From Bacteroidota bacterium (lineage in GTDB: Bacteria; Bacteroidota; Bacteroidia; Bacteroidales; FEN-979): DNA of 64,000 bases. Shown one piece after another: positions 46,387 to 55,663 of the stretch. The position numbers were made by a program, and so were the translations under genes. The notes beneath the pieces were generated by a model. The model did not search any database, was not told the DNA's origin, and saw only the letters and a list, made by a program, of their open reading frames with translations. How positions within the stretch are numbered: position 1 is the stretch's first letter; each line of letters starts with the position of its first letter. The DNA lies in contig JAPLDI010000028.1 in the NCBI GenBank assembly GCA_026391795.1, forward strand, positions 1 to 64,000, written 5' to 3'.

Positions 46387-47463
46387 TCATCTATATGTCT
46401 TAACGTCTACTTCCCCCTTGATCACCCTCAGCGCATTGGCTGCCATCGCCTTGATCTCGTTGTCGCCGGGGTAGATGAAGGTGGGAGCGAGTTTTTCCAC
46501 ATGGTCGAGGATCCCATGCACCACGAGATCGCTGTAGGCGACATCGCCGGTGATGAGGATGGCATCCACTTCGCCTTTCAGCACGGCAAACATTTCACCG
46601 ATGCACTTTGCTACCTGGTAGGCCATGGCTTCGAGCACCAGCTTTGCACGTTCATCGCCCTCCTTGATCCTTCTTTCCACTTCGTTTATGCTGGTAGTCC
46701 CCAGCAGTCCGTTGAGCCCGCCGCAATGGGTGATGAGGCATTCAATCTGTTCCTTGGTCTTGGTGCCGCTGAAACAAAGCTCAACGACATCCCCCAGGGG
46801 TAATGTTCCTGCCCTGACAAGGGAGAAAGGACCGTCGCCGGCAAAGCCCTGGTTCACATCGATGACCCTCCCCTTCCGGTGAGCGCCAACCGTAGTGCCG
46901 TTCCCCATATGGGCGACGATCAGGTTCAGGTCTTCATATTTCAGCTTATGGGTCTCCGCGTGAAGGTTAGCCACGGCTTTCTGGTTCAGCGCGTGAAAGA
47001 TGGACTTCCTCAGGATGCCCGGTGCCCCGGTGATCCTGGCGATGTCTTCCAGTTCGTCAACAACGGTCGGGTCGGCGATCATGGCCTTTGAGCCCGGGAT
47101 CTCCGCTGCAACCGCAGCAGCCAGAAGACCGCCGATGTTGATGACATCCTCTCCTACCGGACTGTTGATCAGGTCGTGCTTCAGCTGGTCGTTGACTTCG
47201 TATACTCCCGACTGTACCGGGCGAACGAGTCCCCCGCGGGAGATCACGATCTTTGCCTCCTCAAGCCCGAACTGGTTGTTCAGCAGCTCCTTCATTATAA
47301 TATCCTTCCGGAAGGTCACCTGGTCATAGATGCTGTCAAACCCGGCCAGTTCCTCTTTTGTGTGCTTTCGCCCGATCATGTACCTGAGCTTGTAATTATC
47401 ATAAACCGCTATCTGGGTTTCATAATCTTTTGGATTAACAACGAGGATATTGAAATTGACCAT
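46387..47463 (-). CDS. buk: Butyrate kinase
   Basis: This 358-residue acetokinase-family enzyme makes or uses acyl phosphate (butyryl-phosphate + ADP to butyrate + ATP). Family marks are ILVVNPKDYETQIAVY at the N-terminus, VISRGGLVRPVQSGVY, VAHMGNGTTVGAHRKGRVIDVNQGF and ILITGDVAYSD. Size and sequence fit Buk rather than acetate kinase. No phosphotransbutyrylase is in the window. It lies downstream of IcmF, so it may handle butyrate or isobutyrate linked to the mutase. Confidence 0.93.
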   Translation of the reverse strand: MVNFNILVVNPKDYETQIAVYDNYKLRYMIGRKHTKEELAGFDSIYDQVTFRKDIIMKELLNNQFGLEEAKIVISRGGLVRPVQSGVYEVNDQLKHDLINSPVGEDVINIGGLLAAAVAAEIPGSKAMIADPTVVDELEDIARITGAPGILRKSIFHALNQKAVANLHAETHKLKYEDLNLIVAHMGNGTTVGAHRKGRVIDVNQGFAGDGPFSLVRAGTLPLGDVVELCFSGTKTKEQIECLITHCGGLNGLLGTTSINEVERRIKEGDERAKLVLEAMAYQVAKCIGEMFAVLKGEVDAILITGDVAYSDLVVHGILDHVEKLAPTFIYPGDNEIKAMAANALRVIKGEVDVKTYR

Positions 47464-47489
47464 AACGATGATTATTATTTACGATTTCA

Positions 47490-47588
47490 GATTGACTTTT
47501 TTTTTACCACCAAGTCGCACAAAGGATTTCACAAAGATCTCAAAGGTTCAATGGAATTTTTCATTTTTCATTCTTCATTTTTCATTCC
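47490..47588 (-). repeat. CACAAAG-type and RAATGAA heptamer repeats between icmF and buk
   Basis: Read on the minus strand, GAATGAA, AAATGAA, GAATGAA and AAATGAA (47588-47556) start two bases after the icmF stop. They are followed by CTTTGAGATCTTTGTGAAATCC and related CTTTGTG words up to about 47503, then an A-rich leader of buk. Confidence 0.8.
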
Positions 47589-50500
47589 CTACATATTTCT
47601 CCTGTACTGTCCGCCCACCTCAAACAAGGCAGCGGTGATCTGACCGATGGAACAATGCCTGGTTGCCTCCATCAGCGCTTCAAAAATATTGTGATTTAGT
47701 ATCGAAGCCTTCTTCAGATTCACCATACTGGCTTTAACTTCCTCCTCATAGGAGTTATGAAGCTGCTCGAGCATGGCGATCTGGTATTCTTTCTCCTCTT
47801 CCGTCGCACGGATTACCTCACCGGGAATCACCGTTGGCGAACCTTTGCTGGAGAGGAAGGTATTCACTCCCATGATGGGAAGTTTCCCTGTATTTTTCAG
47901 GTTCTCATAGTAAAGGGATTCCTCCTGGATTTTTCCCCGCTGGTACATCGTCTCCATGGCGCCAAGCACACCTCCCCTTTCGGAGATGCGCTCAAACTCC
48001 ATCATTACGGCCTCTTCCACAAGATCGGTCAGCTCTTCAATGATGAACGATCCCTGGAGGGGATTCTGGTTCTTCGCCAGTCCCAGTTCATGGTTGATGA
48101 TCATCTGGATGGCCATCGCCCTGCGCACTGATTCTTCAGTAGGCGTTGTGATGGCTTCATCATAGGCATTGGTATGAAGCGAGTTGCAGTTGTCGTAAAT
48201 AGCATACAGCGCCTGCAGCGTAGTCCGGATATCATTAAAGTCGATCTCCTGCGAATGCAAAGAGCGCCCTGAGGTCTGGATATGATACTTCAGCATCTGT
48301 GACCGGTCGTCGGCCTTGTATTTGTACTTCATCGCCTTCGACCAGATGATCCTTGCCACCCTTCCGATCACGGAATACTCGGGGTCGATCCCGTTGGAGA
48401 AGAAGAAGGAGAGGTTGGGTGCAAACTTGTTGATATCCATCCCCCTTGAAACATAATACTCCACATAGGTGAACCCGTTGGCCAGCGTAAAAGCCAGCTG
48501 GCTGATGGGATTCGCTCCGGCTTCAGCAATATGATATCCCGAGATCGAGACGGAATAAAAATTCCTGACTTTATGATCGATGAAATATTCCTGGATATCG
48601 CCCATCATCTTCAGGGCAAAGTCGGTGGAGAAGATACAGGTATTCTGAGCCTGGTCTTCTTTCAGAATATCTGCCTGCACTGTACCCCGCACCTTGCTGA
48701 TGGTCTCGATACGGATCGTTTCATAAACATCGGCAGGAAGCACCTGGTCGCCGGTGACACCCAGCAAAAGCAATCCAAGTCCGTCATTGCCTTTTGGCAG
48801 TTCACCCTGGTAGGAGGGCCGTCTTGTCCCTTTCTTCTTGAAGATGGCCTTTATCTTTTTTTCCGTCTCCTCCACTAATCCGTGTTCCCTCAGGTAAAGC
48901 TCGCACTGCTGGTCGATGGCGGCATTCATGAAATAGCCTACCATGGCTGGCGCCGGACCGTTGATGGTCATCGAGACGGAAGTGTTCGGATGCAGGAGGT
49001 TGAACCCGGAATAAAGTTTTTTTGCATCGTCGAGGCAGGCGATGGAAACACCCGAATTCCCGATCTTCCCATAGATATCCGGACGACGGCCGGGATCGTG
49101 ACCGTAAAGTGTCACCGAATCATACGCTGTTGAAAGCCTTACTGATGGCAATCCGTAGGAAAGGTAGTGGAACCGCTTGTTGGTTCGTTCGGGACCGCCT
49201 TCGCCTGCAAACATCCGCGTGGGGTCTTCACCCTGGCGCTTGAAGGGAAATACTCCGGCAGCATAGGGAAATTCACCCGGAACATTTTCAAGGAGGTTCC
49301 ACTTAAGGATATCTCCCCAGGCTTTGTATTTCGGAAGCGAGATCTTCGGGATCTTTAAATGTGACAAAGATTCCGAATGGGTCTCCACATGAATATCTTT
49401 TCCCCTGACCTTATAAATATAAGTATCTTCCTTGTAGGAGCGGACCTTGTCTTCCCAGTTTGTAATGATGTCCAGGTTGGCAGGTTCCAGCTTTTTTAAG
49501 GTCTGTTCATAAAGAAGGTGAAGTTCAAGCATGGTCCCGGTGCGGTTTCCTGTAACGGGAGGATCTTTTGCCGGGGGTGTTTCAGCAGAAAGATGGATCG
49601 CCTCAATGGTCTGGTTGATGGAATAGAGCCGTTGTGCCACTGCGGCCTGCTCCTCTGCCCACCGGTTGTAATTCCGGATGGTTTCGGCGATCTCGGCAAG
49701 GTAGCGGGTACGGGAAGGAGGAATGATGTAAATCTTTCCCGACATCTCATCCTCTCCCTGAAAATGACTGCCAAGGTCGGCGCCGGTTTTTTCCTTTATT
49801 TTCAGTATCAGTGCCTTGTAAAGTTCATTTACGCCCGGATCGTTGAACTGGGAAGCGGTGGTCCCGTAGACCGGCATGCTGTCGGCTTCGGCCGAAAAAA
49901 GCTTGTGGTTGCGCTGGAACTGTTTCTTGACATCCCGCAGCGCATCGAGCGATCCCCTTTTGTCAAACTTGTTGATCGCAACAAGATCGGCAAAGTCGAG
50001 CATATCGATCTTCTCAAGCTGGCTGGCTGCGCCGTACTCGGGTGTCATGACATACATCGTCAGGTCGCTGTGATCCACAATCTCCGTATCCGACTGGCCG
50101 ATCCCCGACGTCTCTACGATCACAAGATCATAAGCCGCAGCTTTCAGGATGTTGATTGCATCCTTCACATACTTCGACAGGGCGAGGTTCGACTGCCGGG
50201 TGGCCAGTGAACGCATATAGACCCGCGAATTGAAGATCGAATTCATACGGATGCGGTCGCCAAGCAATGCCCCGCCCGTCTTGCGTTTTGTCGGGTCGAT
50301 GGAGATGATGCCGAGGGTCTTATCGGGGAAATCGGAGAGGAACCTTCGGACGATCTCATCCACGAGCGATGATTTTCCGGCCCCGCCCGTTCCGGTAATA
50401 CCAAGAACGGGGATCTTGCTTTTCTCTGCAAGCTTCCGGATCTTTTCAAGAAGAGGTTTTGCCTCTTCGGGGAAGTTCTCCGCAGCGGTGATCAGGTTCG

Positions 50501-50999
50501 CAATGATACGGTCTTCCTTCTTTTCCAGTTCGGGGACCACTGATGCTTTGATCTTCCCGAGCGGGAAGTCTGACATTCCGAGCAATTCGTTAATCATTCC
50601 CTGCAGGCTCATCGTCCGGCCGTCGTCGGGAGAATAGATCTTCGTTATGCCGTAGTCATGCAGTTCTTTTATTTCATGGGGAAGGATGACGCCGCCGCCA
50701 CCGGCAAAGATCTTGATATGCGAACATCCTTTCTCCTTCAGGAGGTCGTACATGTATTTGAAGTACTCCATGTGGCCGCCCTGGTAGGAGGTCATGGCGA
50801 TGGCCTGGACATCTTCCTGGATGGCACATTCCACTACCTCTTTTACAGACCGGTCGTGACCGAGGTGGATCACCTCGGCACCGCTTGCCTGGAGAATGCG
50901 CCGCATGATGTTGATCGCCGCATCATGTCCGTCAAAGAGCGAAGCGGCAGTAACAATGCGGATTGGATTTTTCGGCTGATAACTTTCAGGTACCTGCAT
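47589..50999 (-). CDS. icmF: Fused isobutyryl-CoA mutase IcmF (B12 domain, G-protein chaperone, mutase)
   Basis: This 1136-residue adenosylcobalamin enzyme interconverts isobutyryl-CoA and n-butyryl-CoA. Order: B12-binding domain (about 12-145) with DGHDAA (His25 as lower axial ligand), and a MeaB-like GTPase (about 195-410) with Walker [10 protein letters not shown] (Lys209), [15 protein letters not shown] and NKFDKRG. A linker follows, then the mutase TIM barrel (from about 570). Two selectivity positions are readable: Phe597 in RMFAGEG and Gln785 in AQNTCIF. In known IcmF, Phe and Gln replace the Tyr and Arg of methylmalonyl-CoA mutase, so isobutyryl-CoA is favoured. It follows the acyl-CoA dehydrogenase by 11 bases. 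Confidence 0.96.
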   Translation of the reverse strand: MQVPESYQPKNPIRIVTAASLFDGHDAAINIMRRILQASGAEVIHLGHDRSVKEVVECAIQEDVQAIAMTSYQGGHMEYFKYMYDLLKEKGCSHIKIFAGGGGVILPHEIKELHDYGITKIYSPDDGRTMSLQGMINELLGMSDFPLGKIKASVVPELEKKEDRIIANLITAAENFPEEAKPLLEKIRKLAEKSKIPVLGITGTGGAGKSSLVDEIVRRFLSDFPDKTLGIISIDPTKRKTGGALLGDRIRMNSIFNSRVYMRSLATRQSNLALSKYVKDAINILKAAAYDLVIVETSGIGQSDTEIVDHSDLTMYVMTPEYGAASQLEKIDMLDFADLVAINKFDKRGSLDALRDVKKQFQRNHKLFSAEADSMPVYGTTASQFNDPGVNELYKALILKIKEKTGADLGSHFQGEDEMSGKIYIIPPSRTRYLAEIAETIRNYNRWAEEQAAVAQRLYSINQTIEAIHLSAETPPAKDPPVTGNRTGTMLELHLLYEQTLKKLEPANLDIITNWEDKVRSYKEDTYIYKVRGKDIHVETHSESLSHLKIPKISLPKYKAWGDILKWNLLENVPGEFPYAAGVFPFKRQGEDPTRMFAGEGGPERTNKRFHYLSYGLPSVRLSTAYDSVTLYGHDPGRRPDIYGKIGNSGVSIACLDDAKKLYSGFNLLHPNTSVSMTINGPAPAMVGYFMNAAIDQQCELYLREHGLVEETEKKIKAIFKKKGTRRPSYQGELPKGNDGLGLLLLGVTGDQVLPADVYETIRIETISKVRGTVQADILKEDQAQNTCIFSTDFALKMMGDIQEYFIDHKVRNFYSVSISGYHIAEAGANPISQLAFTLANGFTYVEYYVSRGMDINKFAPNLSFFFSNGIDPEYSVIGRVARIIWSKAMKYKYKADDRSQMLKYHIQTSGRSLHSQEIDFNDIRTTLQALYAIYDNCNSLHTNAYDEAITTPTEESVRRAMAIQMIINHELGLAKNQNPLQGSFIIEELTDLVEEAVMMEFERISERGGVLGAMETMYQRGKIQEESLYYENLKNTGKLPIMGVNTFLSSKGSPTVIPGEVIRATEEEKEYQIAMLEQLHNSYEEEVKASMVNLKKASILNHNIFEALMEATRHCSIGQITAALFEVGGQYRRNM

Positions 51000-51010
51000 C
51001 CATCGAATGT

Positions 51011-52153
51011 TTAATCATTCATGATAGCCCTGGCAATGATGATCTGCTGGATCTCCGAAGTTCCTTCATAGATCTGGGTCAGCTTGGCTTCACGCATGAG
51101 CCGTTCCACATGGTATTCTTTTACATATCCATACCCGCCGTGAATCTGAACGGCCTCGGTGGTCACGTACATTGCAGTTTCAGCGGCATAGTATTTTGCC
51201 ATGGCACTTGCCGTACCATATGGCTGTCCCTGGTCTTTCAGCCAGGCAGCTTTCAGGCAGAAATAGCGAGCAGCTTCGATGCGCATATGCATCTCAGCCA
51301 GTTTGAATCCGATGGCCTGGTGATTGATGATCTCGGTGCCGAAGGCTTTTCTCTCTTTCGAATATTTAACGGCACGTTCATAGGCCCCGGATGCAATGCC
51401 CAATGCCTGTGCGGCAATCCCGATACGTCCGCCTTCAAGCGTTTTCATCGCAAATTTGAAGCCGAAACCGTCATCACCCAGCCGGTTTTCTTTCGGTACT
51501 TTGACATCCGTGAACATCACTGAATGCGTATCGGAGCTCCGCATGCCCATCTTGTCTTCATGGGGACCCAGGGTTATACCCGGGGCATGGCGGTCGACAA
51601 GCAGTGCGTTGATCCCTTTGTGTCCTTTTTCAGGATAGGTCTGCGCAATCACGATATAGGTCGAAGCCGAATTCCCGTTGGTGATCCAGTTTTTTGTTCC
51701 GTTTACCAGATAATGATCACCCTTGTCAATGGCCAAGGTCTTTTGAGAGGTGGCATCCGATCCGGCATTCGGTTCTGATAACAGAAAGGCTCCTATCTTT
51801 TCACCCCTGGCCAGTGGCTTCAGAAACTTCTCCTTCTGTTCTTCTGTGCCAAAGGCTTCGATCCCGTAACAAACGAGGGAATTATTCACAGACATGATCA
51901 CGGATACGGAAGCGTCTATTTTTGAGATCTCCTCCATGGCGAGAACATAGGAAACTGTGTCCATCCCGCCCCCGTCATACTTGGGATCCACAAGCATTCC
52001 CATAAAACCCAGTTCTGCAAGAGCTTTTACATGGAGAGCCGGGAACTCAGCCTTTGCATCCCTCTCGAGGACATCCTTGATCAGTTCGCGTTGTGCATAA
52101 TCCCTGGCCGACTGCCGGATCATTTCCTGTTCTTCCGTGAATTCGAAATTCAT
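51011..52153 (-). CDS. Acyl-CoA dehydrogenase (butyryl-CoA type)
   Basis: This 380-residue flavoenzyme of the short-chain group shows [51 protein letters not shown] and [21 protein letters not shown]-like features. The catalytic base is Glu363 in [11 protein letters not shown], the classic butyryl/short-chain position. It heads the leftward operon with icmF 11 bases downstream and buk beyond. That fits oxidation or reduction of the butyryl-CoA linked to the mutase. No electron-transfer flavoprotein genes are adjacent. Confidence 0.92.
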   Translation of the reverse strand: MNFEFTEEQEMIRQSARDYAQRELIKDVLERDAKAEFPALHVKALAELGFMGMLVDPKYDGGGMDTVSYVLAMEEISKIDASVSVIMSVNNSLVCYGIEAFGTEEQKEKFLKPLARGEKIGAFLLSEPNAGSDATSQKTLAIDKGDHYLVNGTKNWITNGNSASTYIVIAQTYPEKGHKGINALLVDRHAPGITLGPHEDKMGMRSSDTHSVMFTDVKVPKENRLGDDGFGFKFAMKTLEGGRIGIAAQALGIASGAYERAVKYSKERKAFGTEIINHQAIGFKLAEMHMRIEAARYFCLKAAWLKDQGQPYGTASAMAKYYAAETAMYVTTEAVQIHGGYGYVKEYHVERLMREAKLTQIYEGTSEIQQIIIARAIMND

Positions 52154-52716
52154 AATGAGTTTGTGTTGCTTTTTAGTAATCTAGATAGTTAATTATAATA
52201 ATATCGTACAAATTTAATATTTAGCCGGAATCTGCGGTTTTTTTGATCAAATTAATTTTCACGATTGCCGGTTAATGCTCGCAAGCCTGCCCTGGGGTCC
52301 GTACCCGTGTATCTCAGATATCGGCGACAGTCATCGTATTTTATTCCTTCAGAAAACCCGGCACAAACAATCAGGATAAAACCATCCTTGCACCGCTCTT
52401 GTACCGGCCTGCAACCAGTCTGAAACCAGGTTTACTTGGTTCCAGCTTGGTTCCAGCTTGGTTCCAGCTTGGTTGGAGCTTGGTTAAATCCTGATTCTCA
52501 GTGATCTGTGTCTTGTTCCTAAATGGTTCTCTCAGATTACCAAAGGTTTACGGCACAACCCCAACTTGTCATCTTTGCGTCTTCGCGACTTAGCGGTGAA
52601 AAAATTCAAGGAAAACACCAATGCTCATGTACTTTGAAATCATAGCTATGGTAACAAGCTGCAATTTCCTGCACTTTCCTGAACTCATCCAATCCATAAA
52701 TGGCGAACCCGGAAGG
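52154..52716. other. 563-bp intergenic region with an 11-bp tandem repeat
   Basis: No credible ORF is seen. TTGGTTCCAGC is repeated about three times at 52436-52470 and continues as TTGGTTGGAGC. A short inverted repeat (AACCAGGTTTACTTGGTT, near 52425) precedes it. An ATCTTTGCGTCTTCGCGACT element followed by TAGCGGTGAAAAAATT, like the one at 39686-39797, lies at 52569-52605. A minus-strand TAAATTTG box is at 52216-52209, 56 bases before the acyl-CoA dehydrogenase start. Confidence 0.7.
52209..52216 (-). promoter_or_regulatory. Possible -7 box of the acyl-CoA dehydrogenase-icmF operon
   Basis: TAAATTTG on the minus strand is an exact TAnnTTTG match. No TTTG is found 19 bases upstream, so only the -7 element supports it. 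Confidence 0.35.
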
Positions 52717-54384
52717 CTAGCTTGTGGTAGCCCTTTTCAGCACCTTCAGGATGGAAAACATGATGATGGCTGACAAGATGGTAACCACTACGAGGAGCAT
52801 AAAGAACTGCCACAACTCCCATTTATCCCAGAACGGTCCGATAAACCCGGCCAGGAGGTTTCCGATGGCAGTAGCCCCAAACCAGCCGCCTTGTGCAAGG
52901 CCTTTGTGCTGGGGAGGTGCTACCTTTGAAACAAAGGAGATCCCGATGGGACTGAGAAACAATTCAGCCACGGTTAGAGTGAGATAGGTGCCGATGAGCC
53001 AGTAAGGAGAACGAAGCGTATCCGATACCCCACCCTGAATTTTAAGGTCGGCCGGGCTCATCAGCCCCCTGGAGGCGATGACCATGATCAGGAACCCGAC
53101 GGCAGTGATCAGCATACCAATGCCAATCTTCACAGGTGATGAAGGCTCTTTGCTGTGTCTTCGCATATAGGAAAAAATACCGATAACCACCGGCGTGAGG
53201 AACACGATAAAGATGGGATTGAACTGCTGGAATTTTTCAGGTGAGATGGGATTCCCTTCGGCAGTCAATTCCCTGAAGAAATAGAAGAAAGCCGCCGCAG
53301 CCAGCAGGGCAGCGACACCTCCGAAGATTCGATTGTTGCGGGAAGAACCTTTTGCCAATACGATAAAAACCCCAAGGATCACGATCAACGCAGGCAGGAA
53401 AGTTGAGATGTTGAAGATCACCGCAGTACTTTTTGCCACCGTTGAAACCGTGTAATCACGTGCAAAAATGGTCAGTGTAAATCCATTCTGGTGGAACGCC
53501 ATCCAGAAGAACATCACAACAAAAAACACCAGTCCCAAAGCGATAAGCCTGTCTTTTGTCTGTGCTTTTGTAAGATCAACAACCTGTGCACCCTTTACGG
53601 CTTTCTTTTGTTTATGTGTAACATCCGCGCTTTTATAATATTTCCTGAAAAGAATGAAGATCAGTAAGGATGCGATCATGCTGATGGCCGCCACCGCAAA
53701 ACCGGAATTGTAGGCACGGCCAATGGCGTCAATATACTGGGCGCTGAAATCCTGAAGGCTGGTAAAATGGGCACCAATCTGCCCGCTCGCCAGTTTTTCA
53801 AGCTGTTCCGGGCTCTTCAGGGTTCCGTTTAAGCATTTATGTGCAAGGTCCGGTATCGCAGCATTATAAGTAAATCCTTTCATTCCCATGATCCAGTTGC
53901 GCATGGCCTCAGCAGCACTGGGAGCAAAGAATGCACCGATGTTGATCCCCATATAAAACACATTGAACGCGGAATCACGGAAAGGAGCGTATTTAGGATC
54001 ATCGTACATGTTGCCGACAAGGGCCTGCAGATTGCCCTTGAAAAAGCCCGTACCCAGTGAGATTACAGCAAGGGCCACATAGATAAAGAATTCACCGGTT
54101 CCCGGCATGGCAAGCAGGGCATACCCTGTGAACATGATGACAATACCCAGGAGTATCGTCTTCCCGTAGCCAAGAATATTGTCGGCAATGTAACCACCCA
54201 AAAGCGGCAGGAAATAAATCCCGAAGAGAAATGTGCCATAAACACGTCCTGATTCCGATGTCGACCAGCCGAATTTCGACTGCAGGTACAAAACGAAAAT
54301 CGCCAGCATGGTATAATAACCAAAGCGCTCACCCATATTGGTGAAGAACGCCACGAATAGTCCTTTTGGGTGTCCTTTAAACAT
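52717..54384 (-). CDS. POT/PTR-family proton-dependent oligopeptide transporter
   Basis: This 555-residue inner-membrane transporter imports di- and tripeptides with protons. The N-terminus MFKGHPKGLFVAFFTNMGERFGYYTMLAIFVLYL carries the ExxERFxYY-like signature of the POT family (here GERFGYY). FGIYFLPLLGGYIADNILGYGKT and the long hydrophilic loop between helices 6 and 7 fit too. The length is within the family range. Peptide uptake would feed the branched-chain amino-acid pathways nearby, but there is no direct operon link. Confidence 0.93.
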   Translation of the reverse strand: MFKGHPKGLFVAFFTNMGERFGYYTMLAIFVLYLQSKFGWSTSESGRVYGTFLFGIYFLPLLGGYIADNILGYGKTILLGIVIMFTGYALLAMPGTGEFFIYVALAVISLGTGFFKGNLQALVGNMYDDPKYAPFRDSAFNVFYMGINIGAFFAPSAAEAMRNWIMGMKGFTYNAAIPDLAHKCLNGTLKSPEQLEKLASGQIGAHFTSLQDFSAQYIDAIGRAYNSGFAVAAISMIASLLIFILFRKYYKSADVTHKQKKAVKGAQVVDLTKAQTKDRLIALGLVFFVVMFFWMAFHQNGFTLTIFARDYTVSTVAKSTAVIFNISTFLPALIVILGVFIVLAKGSSRNNRIFGGVAALLAAAAFFYFFRELTAEGNPISPEKFQQFNPIFIVFLTPVVIGIFSYMRRHSKEPSSPVKIGIGMLITAVGFLIMVIASRGLMSPADLKIQGGVSDTLRSPYWLIGTYLTLTVAELFLSPIGISFVSKVAPPQHKGLAQGGWFGATAIGNLLAGFIGPFWDKWELWQFFMLLVVVTILSAIIMFSILKVLKRATTS

Positions 54385-54428
54385 ACACGTTTTTGTTAAG
54401 GGTTAATAATTCAGGGAATTGATTCCTG

Positions 54429-54436
54429 CAAAAATA
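54429..54436 (-). promoter_or_regulatory. Possible -7 box of the peptide transporter
   Basis: TATTTTTG on the minus strand matches TAnnTTTG and lies 45 bases before the start codon at 54384. No clear -33 partner is present. Confidence 0.35.
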
Positions 54437-54508
54437 AACAAATTTGGTTACCGGAAACATACGGTACGGATCGGCGAGTGAATACGGGATGAATGTTATA
54501 AAAATTTT

Positions 54509-54899
54509 GTCCCTACGGGACATTGGAACGGGGCATTTTCTACAAATATTTTGTCCCTACGGGACATTGGAACGGGGCATTTTCTACAAATATTTTGTCC
54601 CTACGGGACAATGGAATTCCCCAACATTTGATGCTACAAATATTTTGTCCCTACGGGACAATGAAATTCGCCAACATTTGATTCTATAAATATTTTGTCC
54701 CTACGGGACATTGGAACGGGGCATTTTCTACAAATATTTTGTCCCTACGGGACAATGAAATTCGCCAACATTTGATTCTATAAATATTTTGTCCCTACGG
54801 GACAATGAAATTCGCCAACATTTGATTCTATAAATATTTTGTCCCTACGGGACATTGGAATGTGACATTTCCCCTATAAACATTATATCCCTACGGGAC
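54509..54899 (+). repeat. REP-like array: nine GTCCC-TAC-GGGAC units in two types
   Basis: Nine direct copies of GTCCCTACGGGAC begin at 54509, 54553, 54597, 54647, 54697, 54741, 54791, 54841 and (as ATCCCTACGGGAC) 54887. Spacing is 44 or 50 bp, apart from the last (46). Type A units continue ATTGGAACGGGGCATTTTCT; type B units continue AATGAAATTCGCCAACATTT or the close AATGGAATTCCCCAACATTT. Both end CTACAAATATTTT or CTATAAATATTTT. Each 13-base core can form a 5-bp hairpin with a 3-base loop. The units are repeated rather than unique, so this is not CRISPR. Confidence 0.93.
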
Positions 54900-54959
54900 A
54901 TTGGAACGGGACATTGGAGTGGGGATATTTTTTGTCCGTCAAAACCCCGGATTTTTTTG

Positions 54960-55022
54960 GTCCCGTAGGGACCCGATATTTCTAGAAATGCTGACACCAT
55001 GCAGAATGAGTCCCGTAGGGAC
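54960..55022 (-). repeat. Two inverted REP cores at the 3' side of the transposase
   Basis: GTCCCGTAGGGAC at 54960-54972 and 55010-55022 is the exact reverse complement of the array core. The second lies seven bases past the transposase stop. They face the nine direct copies. Confidence 0.9.
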
Positions 55023-55029
55023 GATATAT

Positions 55030-55491
55030 TTATTTAATATCCTCCGGGAAATATTTGACATCATACCCGACCCCAAATTTGTCAAGAAATTCAATGTATT
55101 CTTCCTTGAACGTCATTTTCTTATGATGTTGCTCCTGATTCATGATGTATTTTACCACCCTGTCAATATGGGATTTTGAATACGAAAATGCACCATACCC
55201 TTGCTGCCAACTGAATTTTCCCTTTACAAGATTCTTTTTATTAATCCATGCTGAAGAGGAAGCTTTAATATCCTGGAGCAAATCCCGTATCAGCTGATGC
55301 GGTTTATATCCAATGAAAATATGAATATGGTTTGAGGTTCCGTTAATTGCCAGTAGTTTATGGTGATGTTCCTGGATAATCCCTGTAATATATCTGTAGA
55401 GTTCGTCTTTCCAATCTGCCTGAATCAGTGATTCCCGGTTTTTAACTGCAAAAACAAATTGCATGTATATCTGGGTGTAGGTGTTTGCCAT
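55030..55491 (-). CDS. REP-associated tyrosine transposase (IS200/IS605-like, Y1 HUH)
   Basis: This 153-residue single-strand DNA transposase-like nuclease has the HUH motif in SNHIHIFIG (His55, His57) and the Y1 motif YIMNQ (Tyr115, Gln119), followed by a helical C-terminus ending FPEDIK. The length is normal for the family and the frame is intact. REP-like hairpin cores flank it on both sides: nine direct plus two inverted downstream, one direct upstream. This is the arrangement of RAYT genes, which are thought to mobilise or amplify their REP elements. Confidence 0.9.
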   Translation of the reverse strand: MANTYTQIYMQFVFAVKNRESLIQADWKDELYRYITGIIQEHHHKLLAINGTSNHIHIFIGYKPHQLIRDLLQDIKASSSAWINKKNLVKGKFSWQQGYGAFSYSKSHIDRVVKYIMNQEQHHKKMTFKEEYIEFLDKFGVGYDVKYFPEDIK

Positions 55492-55517
55492 CGATTTTAT
55501 TCCCGGATAAATATTTT

Positions 55518-55530
55518 GTCCTTACGGGAC
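55518..55530 (+). repeat. REP core upstream of the transposase
   Basis: GTCCTTACGGGAC preceded by AAATATTTT, one mismatch from the array core, lies 27 bases upstream of the transposase start. With the inverted copies at 54960-55022 it brackets the gene. Confidence 0.85.
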
Positions 55531-55663
55531 ATTTGAAGAAACCAATTAGATTTACCTTTATCGGATTGAAAAAAAAAGGTAATACGGATATTCAATCTTT
55601 TTTTTACAATTATTTTTCATTCTCCTGTAATAGAAAACTGTTTTCATCGTCTTACCACTGACT

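Noticed and set aside
47589-50999. Methylmalonyl-CoA mutase or pivalyl-CoA mutase
   Set aside because: The fused domain order with a central G-protein and the Phe597/Gln785 pair fit IcmF. Methylmalonyl-CoA mutase has Tyr and Arg there. I saw no change at these two positions that would suggest a bulkier substrate.
52154-52716. Cobalamin riboswitch upstream of the IcmF operon
   Set aside because: An AdoCbl switch would be reasonable for a B12 enzyme, but I could not find a B12 box or the expected fold; the region holds short repeats and a -7-like box.
54444-54689. Small plus-strand ORF
   Set aside because: It runs through three REP units, and its peptide simply repeats the translated REP core (KILSLRD-like).
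54509-54899. CRISPR array
   Set aside because: The regular hairpin-containing repeats suggested CRISPR, but the intervening segments are themselves repeated (two types), the core is only 13 bp, and no cas gene is near. A HUH/Y1 transposase is adjacent instead.
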